Assembly: GCA_963841705.1 (NCBI GenBank)
Contig: CAWJDY010000018.1
Span: 182,275-246,274, forward strand
Direction of reading: 5' to 3'
Source: VAZQ01 sp963841705
GTDB taxonomy: Bacteria > Pseudomonadota > Alphaproteobacteria > Rhizobiales > Xanthobacteraceae
Length of the DNA: 64,000 bases
Shown here: piece by piece, positions 50,930 to 59,913 of the stretch
How the letters are laid out: the number at the start of each line of letters is the position of its first letter
Position numbering within the stretch: the stretch's first letter is position 1
Program-made: the position numbers and the translations under genes
The notes under the pieces: model-generated
Told to the model about the DNA's origin: nothing
Database searches by the model: none
The model's input: the letters and a program-made list of their open reading frames with translations, nothing else

Positions 50930-53700
50930 GACAGCACTCCCTTGATCATGCGCTGGGTCACCGGCAACACGTGGAACCGGCGCCCGGCAGCATCGAAGAT
51001 CGCGTTGAGAAGCGCGGGGACAACGGGAATCATTACGACCTCCGCTATGCCCTTCGGCGCTTCGTTGGGAAGAGGGGGCAGCATCTCGATCTCGAGATCG
51101 CGCAACGGCAGGTCGGAGGCGCGCGCGACGAGATATTGCCCCAGGTTCCATTGCCCGTTGCCGGGCCCGCCTTCGAACGGCGGAAGCGATTCGAGCAATG
51201 CATAGCCGACGCCCATCGCGAAGCCACCTTGCGCCTGCCCCAGCACGACATCCGGCACCAGCGCTTCGCCGCATTCAAACACACTGTAGGCCTTGGCGAT
51301 GCGCAGCGCGCCGGTGGCGCGCTCAATCTCGATGCGCACCAGCGTGCCGCAGGCCGAGGTGTAGGTAGTTCCGATTCGGTTGAAGTCGGTGGGCGGGAAT
51401 TTGACGCGGGTGCGATTGAGCCGAACGAATTTTCCGGCACCCTTGCGCACCGCGAGAGCATCGATGTCGGCCGCCCATGGCTCTCCGTCGAGCGTGAATG
51501 TCGCTTGCGACCATGCCCAGCGGGAAAAGCCGTGCGCCATCGCGCCGGTCACGAAATTGCGCGCATGCGCTCTCGTTGCAAGCGCCGGCAATGCCAGCGG
51601 CGCCAACCCCGGCATGACCAGTTGCCCGTCTTTCCAGCGCGCCGCCTCCCATTGCTTGGCTCTCGGATCGGTCGGGGCGATGCGCCACAAATCGAGTGCC
51701 GCCGGCCACAGCCCGAAGCGGAAAACGACGCGCGCCGCCTCGGCCGCCGCATGCGTTCCGACATGGGCCCCGATCGAGGCCGTCGTGGGCGAACTGACCG
51801 CAGGCACCCAGCGAGGATTGCGCTGCGCGGCGTCCTGGGTCGCCTGGTCAATCGTGTGCGCATCACCCGATGTGACGAGCGCGAGCGCGCCGAAGGCGTC
51901 CACCCGTGCAATCGATACTTCGTCGGCCACACCGCCCAAATGGGAAGCAACCCGGTTGGCGAGTGCCGTCCCGATCGCAGTGCCCATCTCGACGTGATCG
52001 CAATGGATGGCGATCCGGCCATCCGGGTCGATTGCCACCGTGCCCAGCGAACAGTCTGCTCCGCTGCCGTAGTCCTTCGTGGCGCAGGCCACGCCCGTGC
52101 CGATGAGCATGCCCGCTTGCTGGCCGCGGGCTTTCTCATCGGCGCGCCGCTGCCAGATTGGATGCTTTTCCAGCTTGTCCAGAATCTCCGTCGTGCGGAC
52201 GGAGACGCTGTACGGATTTCCCGTCATGGTCCGGCCGTCCGGCTTGAGCGCATTGCGTCGACGGAATTCGATCGGGTCGAGCGGCAGCGCGGATGCCGCT
52301 TCGTCGATCAACACCTCCAGTGCCGTCATGGTCTGTACGGTTCCGTAGCCGCGCATCGACCCTGCGGTCACGCCGCGAGAGTGCAGCGCCACGGTAGTGA
52401 CGTCGACTTTCGGAATATCGTAGATCCCGATCGCGGCAGTCGCCGCCACAGTCGCTACGCTCGCCGAGAAATTGGCGAGCCCGCCGCCGTCCAAGACGTG
52501 GTCGGCGGCGAAAGCATGTATCCTGCCGCTCGCGCGATCGACTCCGATCCGTGTGTGCATATTGAACCGGTGGCGTTTGATTCCGGCCTGGAACTGCTGA
52601 TAGCGATCGTGGGCGAGCCGCACCGGGTGACCCGGAAAGAATATCGCCGCGAGCGCGACATAGAGCGGAAATGGCGTGTGATCGCGTCCGCCGAAGCCGC
52701 CGCCGATATAGGCAAACTGCGCGTCGATGCGCGCCGGCCTGAACGGAGGATGGGCTTCGCCCAGCAGGTATGCGACCAACTCCGCGGCCTCATACGGCGA
52801 CTGCACACCAACGACGAGCTCGAGGGTGTTGCGGCCCGTGTCATACCAGGCCAGACCGCACTCGGGCTCGAGAAACATCGGGTCCACCGACTGGGTCTGG
52901 AATTCGCGTTCCAGCACCAGCAGGTCAGCCTTGTTGTCCGTGAGCTCGGCGCGAATCTGCTCGCCATATCTCGCGGCCTTGGCATAAGCCGGCCCTGAGT
53001 CTGCCGCCAACGGCGACCAGGTCGGAAGCTCCGTGCTTTGGACGTGCGGCGGACTAACCCAGCCTGCTTGCAGCGGTGAGTAAACATCGGGCGCCTCAGG
53101 CGTGGCGCCGGCGATGCGCGTGAAACGGTAGGCTCCGTAGTAGGGGATTGAGACGGGGCCGGTTTCCTCGCCGAATTTGACGAAACCGCCATCGCGCAGC
53201 GCGAGCCGTGCTCGATCGAAGGCATCGAATTTTTCAAAGATCAACAGCGCTACGGGCTGGCCGAGATAGATCGGGGTCTTGCCCATCGGGCAGAACAGGT
53301 CACCGGCGTAGAATTCCGGAACACGGGCGGCAATGCGGGCGAGATCGCCGGCACCGACCACGACCGAGGGCTTTAGCGCACCGTTCAAGCGAGCAAGATC
53401 AATCCCGGTATAGACGTGCGTGGCGTCCGGAGCGCGGATGAGCACCGCATGGGATGTAGTCGTCGGCCAGCCGGGGAGATCGGCTGCACGAAAATCCGAC
53501 GCGTACAGCTTGGCGCCTGCGACTTTGGCAACACCGTCAATTCTACCCATTCCGGCAGCGGCCGGGTTCCAGCGGCCTCGTCCCGGCAGTGTCTCGCGCG
53601 CTGCAAAAAGCGGCTCCTGAGCGGCCGCCAAACGCGAGAGACTGAACACAATGCCGCTCGCCATGCCCCACTTCACGAACTCGCGCCGGGAAGCCCGCAT
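50926..53700 (-). CDS. Molybdopterin-binding large subunit, exported Mo hydroxylase
   Basis: A 924-aa large subunit of the xanthine dehydrogenase family, of the single-chain isoquinoline 1-oxidoreductase beta / aldehyde-oxidase-like type. A twin-arginine-type leader MRASRREFVKWGMASGIVFS indicates export of the folded cofactor-loaded enzyme. Segments: GRIDGVAKVAGAKLYASDFR, QFAYIGGGFGGRDHTPFPLY (Mo-cofactor loop), VTAGSMRGYGTVQTMTALEV, HCDHVEMGTAIGTALANRVA, and the C-terminal AQGGFAMGVGYALLESLPPF, PKGIAEVVMIPVVPALLNAI. The final catalytic Glu normally in GxGE is represented by KGIAEV. It hydroxylates N-heterocycles or oxidises aldehydes; the substrate is unknown. First gene of a three-gene operon. 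Confidence 0.92.
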   Translation of the reverse strand: MRASRREFVKWGMASGIVFSLSRLAAAQEPLFAARETLPGRGRWNPAAAGMGRIDGVAKVAGAKLYASDFRAADLPGWPTTTSHAVLIRAPDATHVYTGIDLARLNGALKPSVVVGAGDLARIAARVPEFYAGDLFCPMGKTPIYLGQPVALLIFEKFDAFDRARLALRDGGFVKFGEETGPVSIPYYGAYRFTRIAGATPEAPDVYSPLQAGWVSPPHVQSTELPTWSPLAADSGPAYAKAARYGEQIRAELTDNKADLLVLEREFQTQSVDPMFLEPECGLAWYDTGRNTLELVVGVQSPYEAAELVAYLLGEAHPPFRPARIDAQFAYIGGGFGGRDHTPFPLYVALAAIFFPGHPVRLAHDRYQQFQAGIKRHRFNMHTRIGVDRASGRIHAFAADHVLDGGGLANFSASVATVAATAAIGIYDIPKVDVTTVALHSRGVTAGSMRGYGTVQTMTALEVLIDEAASALPLDPIEFRRRNALKPDGRTMTGNPYSVSVRTTEILDKLEKHPIWQRRADEKARGQQAGMLIGTGVACATKDYGSGADCSLGTVAIDPDGRIAIHCDHVEMGTAIGTALANRVASHLGGVADEVSIARVDAFGALALVTSGDAHTIDQATQDAAQRNPRWVPAVSSPTTASIGAHVGTHAAAEAARVVFRFGLWPAALDLWRIAPTDPRAKQWEAARWKDGQLVMPGLAPLALPALATRAHARNFVTGAMAHGFSRWAWSQATFTLDGEPWAADIDALAVRKGAGKFVRLNRTRVKFPPTDFNRIGTTYTSACGTLVRIEIERATGALRIAKAYSVFECGEALVPDVVLGQAQGGFAMGVGYALLESLPPFEGGPGNGQWNLGQYLVARASDLPLRDLEIEMLPPLPNEAPKGIAEVVMIPVVPALLNAIFDAAGRRFHVLPVTQRMIKGVLS

Positions 53701-53982
53701 GCATTTATCCTCTAGATCGCCCCCGTGTATCGCTGCCCAATTCTCGATTGCAGACTCATCATCACTCGCAAGTCTTACAGCAGATCACCGATCGCGCAAT
53801 GCGTAGACCATTCGGATGCCGCAATCATTAACTCCGAATGCACCTCTGCGACGAAATATCGCCGCGTTGTTGGACTTGCGTGGCAATATCGTGCGCTGGT
53901 GCTATTTTGCTTTCGCGACGAGGTGAGTACCACGGCGAAAGTTCCTTTCCGCAAATCGTGTCCTCAATTCTAGGAGAAATTC
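53701..53982. promoter_or_regulatory. Divergent intergenic region
   Basis: About 280 bp between the Mo-hydroxylase operon (minus) and the secreted-protein/bicupin genes (plus), AT-richer than the flanks. It must hold both promoters, but I cannot place -35/-10 boxes or operators with confidence. Confidence 0.4.
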
Positions 53983-55092
53983 GTGAAAATCATGACGACT
54001 TTGGTTGGCAGTGCTCGCGCGCTGCTTGCGTCAGTGGCAATCGCTTGGTGCGGCGCGCAAGCCCAAGGCGCCGAAGTGCCAGCCTATCTCAAGCCGATCA
54101 TCGGCACGCAAACAGCAAGTCCGGCCGAGGTCGGGACCAAGAACATCCTGCAGCTCAATGCCTCGATGTTCGAGCTGTATGACGCCTCTGGCAAGATCTT
54201 CGAGCGCAATTTCCTGGCGCAGCATCCGGTTATCCTGGGATTATTCTCGGGAGCCGGCGGGCATTTCATCTTGTACCGGCCCGGCATGGCGCCGATCGAC
54301 GCGCCGTCCGTACCGATCATTTATCAGTTAATGAAGTCGGTCGGCCACAGCACCATGGCTTTGGCCGAGGTGGTAATGCCGTACATCGACAGCCCCAATG
54401 ACCCGAGCTGGCGCGCCCCGCTGGCTGCATACAGAGCTCGCATGCAATCCGCGCTCGACGGCCTTGATGCGACACCGATGCGGGAGGACTGGAAGCCGAC
54501 CAACCGCGCCATCCTGCAGAACAACATTGCGTTCATGGACGAGTGTCTGGCGAAGAACGCAATTACCGCTGACGCTTTGGCGGCCTTTGCCAAGAAGCAG
54601 GGACCGCTTTTGAAAGAGAACATCGCCTGGGCGGCGGAGACCCAGGTCGGCCATTGGATGAACGTGATCGGCGAGTGGAAGCAGATGCTCGGCGCCGACT
54701 GGGACAAGACCTACGCGGCCAGCAACACGATCTACGTCGCACGCCAGAACAACGTCCTGTTCAGCGTGCTTGCCCAGTATTTCGGGCCCGACGCCATCAA
54801 CGACCGTCTGCTTCTGATCGAGACGATCTCGTTCACCACGACACCGGACGAGATGCTGGAATCGCTGACCCGGATCGTCGCCGACCGTCCTGTGGGACAA
54901 ATATTCTTCGGCAACGACCGGCTGATGGACTACGAGCTGATGGGCAGCGATGGGCGACGCGCCATCACGGAGGAGGACGCCAAGCGCAAGATCAACCCCA
55001 CTTTGCCGCCGCTCGTCCCCTTCGGATCGCATCAATGGCCGACGCTGATCACGCCCGGACCAGGTGCCAAGACTCTGGCGGATCTTCCCTGA
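53983..55092 (+). CDS. Secreted protein of unknown function, 369 aa
   Basis: Signal peptide MKIMTTLVGSARALLASVAI with cleavage near AQAQGAE. The GTG start at 53983 has AGGAG seven bases upstream. The mature part is mostly helical, with no cysteine pairs or cofactor motifs I recognise: NILQLNASMFELYDASGKIF, GLFSGAGGHFILYRPGMAPI, HSTMALAEVVMPYIDSPNDP, AAETQVGHWMNVIGEWKQML and TPDEMLESLTRIVADRPVG. Its place between a Mo hydroxylase and a bicupin suggests a periplasmic role in the same pathway, but no activity can be proposed from sequence. Confidence 0.75.
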   Translation: MKIMTTLVGSARALLASVAIAWCGAQAQGAEVPAYLKPIIGTQTASPAEVGTKNILQLNASMFELYDASGKIFERNFLAQHPVILGLFSGAGGHFILYRPGMAPIDAPSVPIIYQLMKSVGHSTMALAEVVMPYIDSPNDPSWRAPLAAYRARMQSALDGLDATPMREDWKPTNRAILQNNIAFMDECLAKNAITADALAAFAKKQGPLLKENIAWAAETQVGHWMNVIGEWKQMLGADWDKTYAASNTIYVARQNNVLFSVLAQYFGPDAINDRLLLIETISFTTTPDEMLESLTRIVADRPVGQIFFGNDRLMDYELMGSDGRRAITEEDAKRKINPTLPPLVPFGSHQWPTLITPGPGAKTLADLP

Positions 55093-55206
55093 GCTTGAAC
55101 GCGGCTACCGGCCTCCGCGACGGCGTTTGCGTAGGCCGGGGTCAGCGGCCAAGGTCTGACTAGATTGGCTGGGTAAGCGTCGTTCGGCGGGACTGTGGAG
55201 GCAGCT

Positions 55207-56517
55207 ATGAGCAGCCCGGGTAATTGGATACGCAAGTTCTTGAACGGGTCGATCTCGCGGCGCGATTTTGTCGAGCGTGCTGCCTGTGGCGGCCTCGGCG
55301 TCTCCGCCACTACGGCAGTGCTCGGTTTTGCTTCCCGCCGGGCACATGCCCAGGGTCACAGTCCCGGCAGCGATCACCACCACACCGCTGCATCTCCCGA
55401 CCAGACCAATGCGGACGCCTATGGCGACTGGCTCAATTCCAAAAACATCCCGGTGATTTCCGGTTACGCGGTGAGCAACCTGCACACGCTTGAGGTCAAG
55501 CCATGGGCCCGGCTCGGCGCATCAGGCGCTCACATACGGCTGCTCGGCGGCGAAGGCGTCAATGACGCCTATGTCTGCGAGATTCCAACCGCCGGCAGCA
55601 CCAGGCCGCAGCGCTATCTGTTTGAGGAAATCATCTATGTGCTGAGCGGACAAGGCGAAACTGCCATCTGGGCTCCCGGAAGCGACAAGCAGAGGGTCAC
55701 GTGGCAGAGCGGCAGCATCCTCTCGCCCCCGCTCAATACCTGGCGCCAGCATTTCAATCGCGGCTCCGACGCGGCGCGGCTCGTTGCGATCACCAATGCG
55801 CCCGTCGTCATCGATCTCTTTCACAACCTCGATTTCATCTTCAACAATGATTTCGTTTTCCGCGACCGCCATGACGGCAACCCCGACGATTTTCGGGCCG
55901 GCAATGACAAGATGCATGACAAAACTGTTGCGCGCGGGCAGAGCGAGCAGACCAAAGGCGTGCACACCTGGAGCGGCGCATTCGTTCCCGATGCGCGCTC
56001 GCTCGGTCTCGCTGAAGTCAGGCAGCGCGGCATCGGCAATTCGCGCATCGAGCTTGAAATGGCCGACAACGCAATGCAGGCCCATATCTCGCAATTTTCG
56101 GTCGGCACCTACAAGACAGCGCACCGGCATGGACCGGGCTCGCATGTCTTGATGCTCAACGGACGGGGCTACACGCTGATGTGGAATGGGCCGGTGAAAT
56201 ATTCGCAGGCCGATCAGAAGATGCGCATCGACTTCAACGAGGCGAGCCTGATGGTGCCGCCGGATCGCTGGTGGCACCAGCATTTCAATACCGGACCCGA
56301 TCCCGCGCGTTATCTCGCCGCGACGTGGGGCGGCGACGGCCGCTGGTTCATGGAGGCGCTGGGCGGCGGCGGCCGCACCCACCGGCTGGCAAAAACAAGC
56401 ACGCGGGTCGGCGGGAACATGATCGAGTATCAGGACGAAGACCCTGCCGTGCGGGAGATGTATGCTGCCGAGCTGCAAAGGACCGGCATCAGCATGAGGA
56501 TGCCATCCGCGAAATAG
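55207..56517 (+). CDS. Tat-exported bicupin protein
   Basis: A 436-aa protein from the ATG at 55207 (GGAGG six bases upstream). A twin-arginine leader SRRDFVERAACGGLG is followed by GFASRRAHAQG and a His-rich segment SDHHH. Two cupin domains: the first at about 140-210 (LFEEIIYVLSGQGETAIWAP, SILSPPLNTWRQHFNRG) and the second at about 300-380 (YKTAHRHGPGSHVLMLNGRG, VPPDRWWHQHFNTGPDPARY). HRHGPG and WHQHFN supply metal-binding histidines in the second; the first keeps fewer, so probably only one metal site is active. It resembles bicupins of gentisate/oxalate type only in fold. Likely in one unit with the secreted protein upstream. Confidence 0.85.
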   Translation: MSSPGNWIRKFLNGSISRRDFVERAACGGLGVSATTAVLGFASRRAHAQGHSPGSDHHHTAASPDQTNADAYGDWLNSKNIPVISGYAVSNLHTLEVKPWARLGASGAHIRLLGGEGVNDAYVCEIPTAGSTRPQRYLFEEIIYVLSGQGETAIWAPGSDKQRVTWQSGSILSPPLNTWRQHFNRGSDAARLVAITNAPVVIDLFHNLDFIFNNDFVFRDRHDGNPDDFRAGNDKMHDKTVARGQSEQTKGVHTWSGAFVPDARSLGLAEVRQRGIGNSRIELEMADNAMQAHISQFSVGTYKTAHRHGPGSHVLMLNGRGYTLMWNGPVKYSQADQKMRIDFNEASLMVPPDRWWHQHFNTGPDPARYLAATWGGDGRWFMEALGGGGRTHRLAKTSTRVGGNMIEYQDEDPAVREMYAAELQRTGISMRMPSAK

Positions 56518-56737
56518 TTTGGCGCGCGGCTTCTGCTCCTGCAACCGAGGAGCCCCGATATACCCACCATCTAGCGTACTGTGTCGCCAAGATGCCCGGC
56601 GCGATCGCGCGCACGTTGCTCTTCCTCGTCCTGGGTTCGTTTGGCAAAAACGCTCTCCTCCGTCGCGTTCTATCGGGTTCGTTCGGTCGAGGGTCGTGTT
56701 GTTCATGTTCAAACATTGTTTTCACTGTGGGTTTTCC

Positions 56738-56775
56738 GTTGGCTTCGTTTGCGGAAGTTGGCTTCGTTTGCGGAA
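56738..56775 (+). repeat. Exact 19-bp tandem duplication
   Basis: GTTGGCTTCGTTTGCGGAA occurs twice in direct succession (56738-56756 and 56757-56775). Confidence 0.85.
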
Positions 56776-57063
56776 AATATCAAAAATGGTTGCGCAATCC
56801 AGCCACGGCAGCCCCCAGCAGAGGGCCGCAGCAATCGCGCTGAATCGGAATCACTTCGGCCATCCCCACATTGTTTGAAAGCACAACTAATGCGAGAGGG
56901 AGTTGAGCTCCCATTGTAAACAACAATGAATTTACAATGATTTTTCTCGCCTGAGTTGAACCGGTGCATCGCGTGGCCCGCAAGCACCCGTCCAGGCCTC
57001 TGGCCGCAGTGGTGGCCTCACGGAGGATCGCCGACATGACAATCACCTTGCCGCGCCAAGAAC

Positions 57064-57095
57064 AAAGCCCGTCGCAGTAATCCGCGCCGGGCTTT
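57064..57095. terminator. Terminator-like hairpin
   Basis: AAAGCCCG (57064-57071) and CGGGCTTT (57088-57095) form a perfect 8-bp stem with A/T ends, of the kind common behind rhizobial genes. Confidence 0.5.
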
Positions 57096-57161
57096 GAAGA
57101 CGCCTCTGAAGGATGCGATTTTATACATGAGTCCCGGTTTACTTGTCAAGCCAAATGTTTC

Positions 57162-57330
57162 ATGGCGGCTCTCCCCGAGAACCCGCACGTGCGGTACTTT
57201 GAGAGCCGCTACCGCGGCTACGTCGAGGTCGATCTCTTTCGTGATCGGATGGAGACCCGGTTAAAGGTCATCTCCGATCGGCGTGACCCGAGAGCCGCGG
57301 TCTCTACCCTCAAGCGCATATCGTTGAGAG
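57162..57330 (+). pseudogene. Alkaline phosphatase D C-terminal fragment
   Basis: MAALPENPHVRYFESRYRGY and VEVDLFRDRMETRLKVISD match the end of PhoD-type alkaline phosphatases (NPH..F.....GY..... marks the last beta strands). After STLKR the sequence no longer fits. The catalytic metallophosphatase part is absent. The open frame continues to 57428 with a short hairpin (GCCGCTCG/CGAGCGGC) near 57387. Confidence 0.6.
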
Positions 57331-57428
57331 CGGCAACGCAGGGGCCATTGCGGCCTGAAAAATACCGCCCGGAAGGGGCCAAAAGAGCCGCTCGTGACCG
57401 AGCGGCCCTCTATCGGCAGGAGGGATAG

Positions 57429-57839
57429 CGCCAACCGCGATCTGTTCGAAATCATACCTTGATCTCAAGTTGTTTGCTGTAGCCGCAACGACACAGGAGG
57501 AGCCGGGGCGAGCAGCGACCTACAGTCTGGGGGCTGCGACGGTCTCCGCCCTGGAGACGAAATCGCGTCTGACGAGTACGCAGCTCGTCCAGCGATTTAT
57601 GGTCCAAGGAGACGTTGTTCACAACAAAGTAGCGTCCGACCGCATTTCCATGCTTCCTACCAGCGGCATCGAGCCGTGATCGCTATCGAATCCGGTGCTA
57701 TCATTGCTGGCTCTCTGCCCCCGGCCGTCCACGGCCTGGTGCGCATATGGGCGGCGCGGCATCGCGCGGGGCCGATGGACAATTGGGATCGCGCTCGCGC
57801 CAGGCGCGCCTTGCAGCGCATTCCGGGAGCTGATGCGGA
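57429..57839. other. Gap without recognisable gene
   Basis: Frames such as 57470-57679 and the antisense of 57657 onward have no family features. GGAGC lies before the next start. Confidence 0.35.
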
Positions 57840-58130
57840 ATGAATTCGCACGAGCCCGTCTTCGCGCTGATCGATGTGGTCCGGGTCGAGCCGCGCGGAG
57901 GATATCGGCTCGTGCTTGCTTTTTTTTCGGACGGCAGCGAGGGCGAGCGCGACTTTGCCGATCTTGTTGCCGAAGGCGGTGAGATGGTCGAGCCGCTCCG
58001 CCGGGGCTGCTTCGCCCGGGTGTTTCTCGATGATGGAGTCCCGACCTGGCCAAATGGCTTCGATCTCGATCCGATCGCGCTGCATCAAGAGATGAAAGCG
58101 GCAGGACTTCTGCGCGCACCGGCGGCTTGA
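57840..58130 (+). CDS. DUF2442 family protein
   Basis: A 96-aa protein of the DUF2442 family: VFALIDVVRVEPRGGYRLVL, AFFSDGSEGERDFADLVAEG, GEMVEPLRRGCFARVFLDDG and VPTWPNGFDLDPIALHQEM. The small alpha/beta family often accompanies toxin-antitoxin or DUF4160 genes and has no settled function. The ATG has GGAG about ten bases upstream. It lies nine bases before the isomerase gene, so they may share a transcript, but a functional link is not evident. Confidence 0.85.
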   Translation: MNSHEPVFALIDVVRVEPRGGYRLVLAFFSDGSEGERDFADLVAEGGEMVEPLRRGCFARVFLDDGVPTWPNGFDLDPIALHQEMKAAGLLRAPAA

Positions 58131-58139
58131 AACAATTTC

Positions 58140-58937
58140 ATGCCCCGGTTCGCTGCCAATCTCGCCTGCCTCTTCACCGAACGCGGACTGATCGAGCGGT
58201 TTGCGGCCGCGGCGGCAGCGGGGTTCGCGGCGGTGGAGTTGCAACTGCCGTACGACCAGGCGCCGTCCGCCGTGAAGGCGCAGCTCGATCGGCACGGCCT
58301 GACCGTGCTCGGCATCAATACGGCGCCGGGGCAACCGGCCGCGGGAGAATTCGGGGTAGGCGCTGTTCCCGGACGCGAGCGGGAATTCGCCACGTTGTTT
58401 GCGCAAAGCCTGGACTACGTCACCGCCATCGGCGGGTGCCAGATTCATTGCCTTGCCGGAAAGGTGCCGCCGGAGCAGCGTCCCGCCGCCGAACGCACCT
58501 TCATCCGCAATCTCATCGCGGCGGCGGATAGAGCGCGCGAGCGCAACATCACGCTCTTGATCGAGCCCATCAATCCGCGCGATCGACCGGATTACTTCCT
58601 CACCCGGGTCGAGCAGGCGGCGGACGTCATCGACAAGGTCGGCCGTCCGAATGTGCGCATGCAGTTCGACTTCTATCATGCCCAGATCGTCGGGGGCGAT
58701 CTCATCAGGCGATTCGAAAAGTATCTTCCCGTGGTCGGGCATGTGCAGATTGCGGCCGTGCCATCGCGCCATGAGCCCGATGAAGGCGAGGTGAACTACA
58801 AGGAAATCTTCGCGGCGCTTGATCGGCTCGGATACACTGGCTGGATCGGTTGCGAGTACCGGCCGCGCGGGAGAACCGAAGATGGCTTGGGGTGGGCGCG
58901 TCCCTACGGGCTGAGCCCGCGGGCGCATTCGAATTGA
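58140..58937 (+). CDS. Hydroxypyruvate isomerase-like TIM-barrel protein
   Basis: A 265-aa protein of the xylose-isomerase-like TIM-barrel superfamily, hydroxypyruvate isomerase/OtnI group. Family features: PRFAANLACLFTERGLIERF, AAVELQLPYDQ, INTAPGQPAAGEFGVGAVPG, IHCLAGKVPPEQRPAAER, TLLIEPINPRDRPDYFLTRV, MQFDFYHAQIVGGDLIRRF, VGHVQIAAVPSRHEPDEGEV and WIGCEYRPRGRTEDGLGW. The metal-binding E, D, H and E of the family are present in these motifs. It interconverts hydroxypyruvate and tartronate semialdehyde or related keto-acids/tetrulosonates. The SDR gene follows by 19 bp, suggesting a two-step sugar-acid pathway. Confidence 0.9.
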   Translation: MPRFAANLACLFTERGLIERFAAAAAAGFAAVELQLPYDQAPSAVKAQLDRHGLTVLGINTAPGQPAAGEFGVGAVPGREREFATLFAQSLDYVTAIGGCQIHCLAGKVPPEQRPAAERTFIRNLIAAADRARERNITLLIEPINPRDRPDYFLTRVEQAADVIDKVGRPNVRMQFDFYHAQIVGGDLIRRFEKYLPVVGHVQIAAVPSRHEPDEGEVNYKEIFAALDRLGYTGWIGCEYRPRGRTEDGLGWARPYGLSPRAHSN

Positions 58938-58956
58938 TCACGTTGTGGAGGAAAGC

Positions 58957-59703
58957 ATGCGGTTCGACAACAAGGCCGCGCTCATTACCGGGGGCGCATC
59001 GGGATTCGGCAGGCGCATTGCGGAGCTGCTCGCGCGCGAGGGTGCGCGCGTTGCCTTGGCCGACATCAACGAGCCCGCTGCGCGCGAGGCGGCAGCCGCC
59101 ATCAGCAACACCGCGGTCGCGCTGCGTTGCGACGTCTCGCGGCGCGCCGACGTGAACGCCGCGGTGAAGGCAACGCAGGACGCTTTCGGCGGCATCGACA
59201 TCCTGATCAACAATGCCGGCATGAGTCACAAGCGCCGCCCGATGCTGGAAGTGGAGGAGGAGGAATTCGACCGTCTCATGGCGGTCAACGTGAAGTCGAT
59301 TTTTCTCTTCGCTCATGCCGTCGTGCCGCTCATGCGCAAGAAGAGATCCGGCGTCATCATCAACATCGGCTCGACCGCCGGCATTCGGCCGCGCCCGGGA
59401 CTGACGTGGTACAATGCGTCGAAGGGCGCGGTGAACCTCGTCTCGAAATCCATGGCGGCAGAGCTCGCTCCCGATGGCATTCGCGTCTGCGCGGTGGCGC
59501 CGGTCATGGCGGACACGCCGTTGCTGCCGACCTTCATGGGGGGTGATTCGCCGGAGCTGCGGGCACAATTCAAGGCCACGGTTCCGCTCGGTCGCTTCGC
59601 GACCGTGGATGACGTCGCCAATGCGACGCTGTTCCTGGCGTCGGAGGAGGCATCGTTTCTGACCGGCAACGTGCTCGAGGTCGACGGCGGACGTTGTGTT
59701 TAG
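58957..59703 (+). CDS. Short-chain dehydrogenase/reductase
   Basis: A 248-aa classical SDR. MRFDNKAALITGGASGFGRR holds the glycine-rich NAD(P) motif, ADIN at the end of strand two suggests NAD preference, then INNAG, the catalytic Ser in INIGSTAGIRPRPGLTW and the YNASKGAVNLVSKS active site (Tyr and Lys present). The C-terminus is FLTGNVLEVDGGRCV. GGAGGAAAGC precedes the ATG at 58957; a GTG at 58945 is possible. It follows the hydroxypyruvate-isomerase-like gene at 19 bp and probably oxidises or reduces the same kind of small hydroxy-acid or sugar substrate. Confidence 0.92.
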   Translation: MRFDNKAALITGGASGFGRRIAELLAREGARVALADINEPAAREAAAAISNTAVALRCDVSRRADVNAAVKATQDAFGGIDILINNAGMSHKRRPMLEVEEEEFDRLMAVNVKSIFLFAHAVVPLMRKKRSGVIINIGSTAGIRPRPGLTWYNASKGAVNLVSKSMAAELAPDGIRVCAVAPVMADTPLLPTFMGGDSPELRAQFKATVPLGRFATVDDVANATLFLASEEASFLTGNVLEVDGGRCV

Positions 59704-59913
59704 CGCATGTACGATGAGGTCGCCCGCGTGACTATGTCCGCAGCCGGCGAAAGCTGACATATGCCCGTAATGCAACGCTTCTCGTTTTGACCCGAACCGG
59801 ACTCGGGCCCCGGCGACAAGCTTTTTCGGAAAATCATGCGAAAAAGGTTCCAACACCAGTGACGGAAAAAGAAATCCCCCGGCGACCGCAAGCTGTAGCG
59901 AGCACGTCTGTGC
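59704..59913. repeat. Dispersed intergenic repeat fragments
   Basis: CGTTTTGACCCGAACCGG at about 59783 is similar to CGTTTTGACCCGAATTCG near 19047, and AGCTTTTTCGGAAAATCATG with GCGAAAAAGG is an intergenic element type common in rhizobia; CGACAAGCTTTTTCG/CGAAAAAGG can pair. No gene is seen. Confidence 0.4.

Larger units (their letters stand above)
56518..57161. other. Gap with tandem repeat and terminator
   Basis: No gene is supported. GTTCGTTTGG/TTCGGTCGAGG stretches and an exact 19-bp tandem duplication occur at 56738-56775; the sequence from 56650 is AT-rich with a different base bias from the neighbours. Confidence 0.45.

Noticed and set aside
50920..52998. 692-aa plus-strand frame
   Set aside because: Antisense to the molybdopterin subunit, which has unmistakable family motifs.
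55522..56712. 396-aa minus-strand frame
   Set aside because: Antisense to the bicupin gene; no family features.
57657..58928. 423-aa minus-strand frame
   Set aside because: Antisense to DUF2442 and hydroxypyruvate-isomerase-like genes.
58705..59856. 383-aa minus-strand frame
   Set aside because: Antisense to the SDR gene, which has intact NAD-binding and YNASK motifs.
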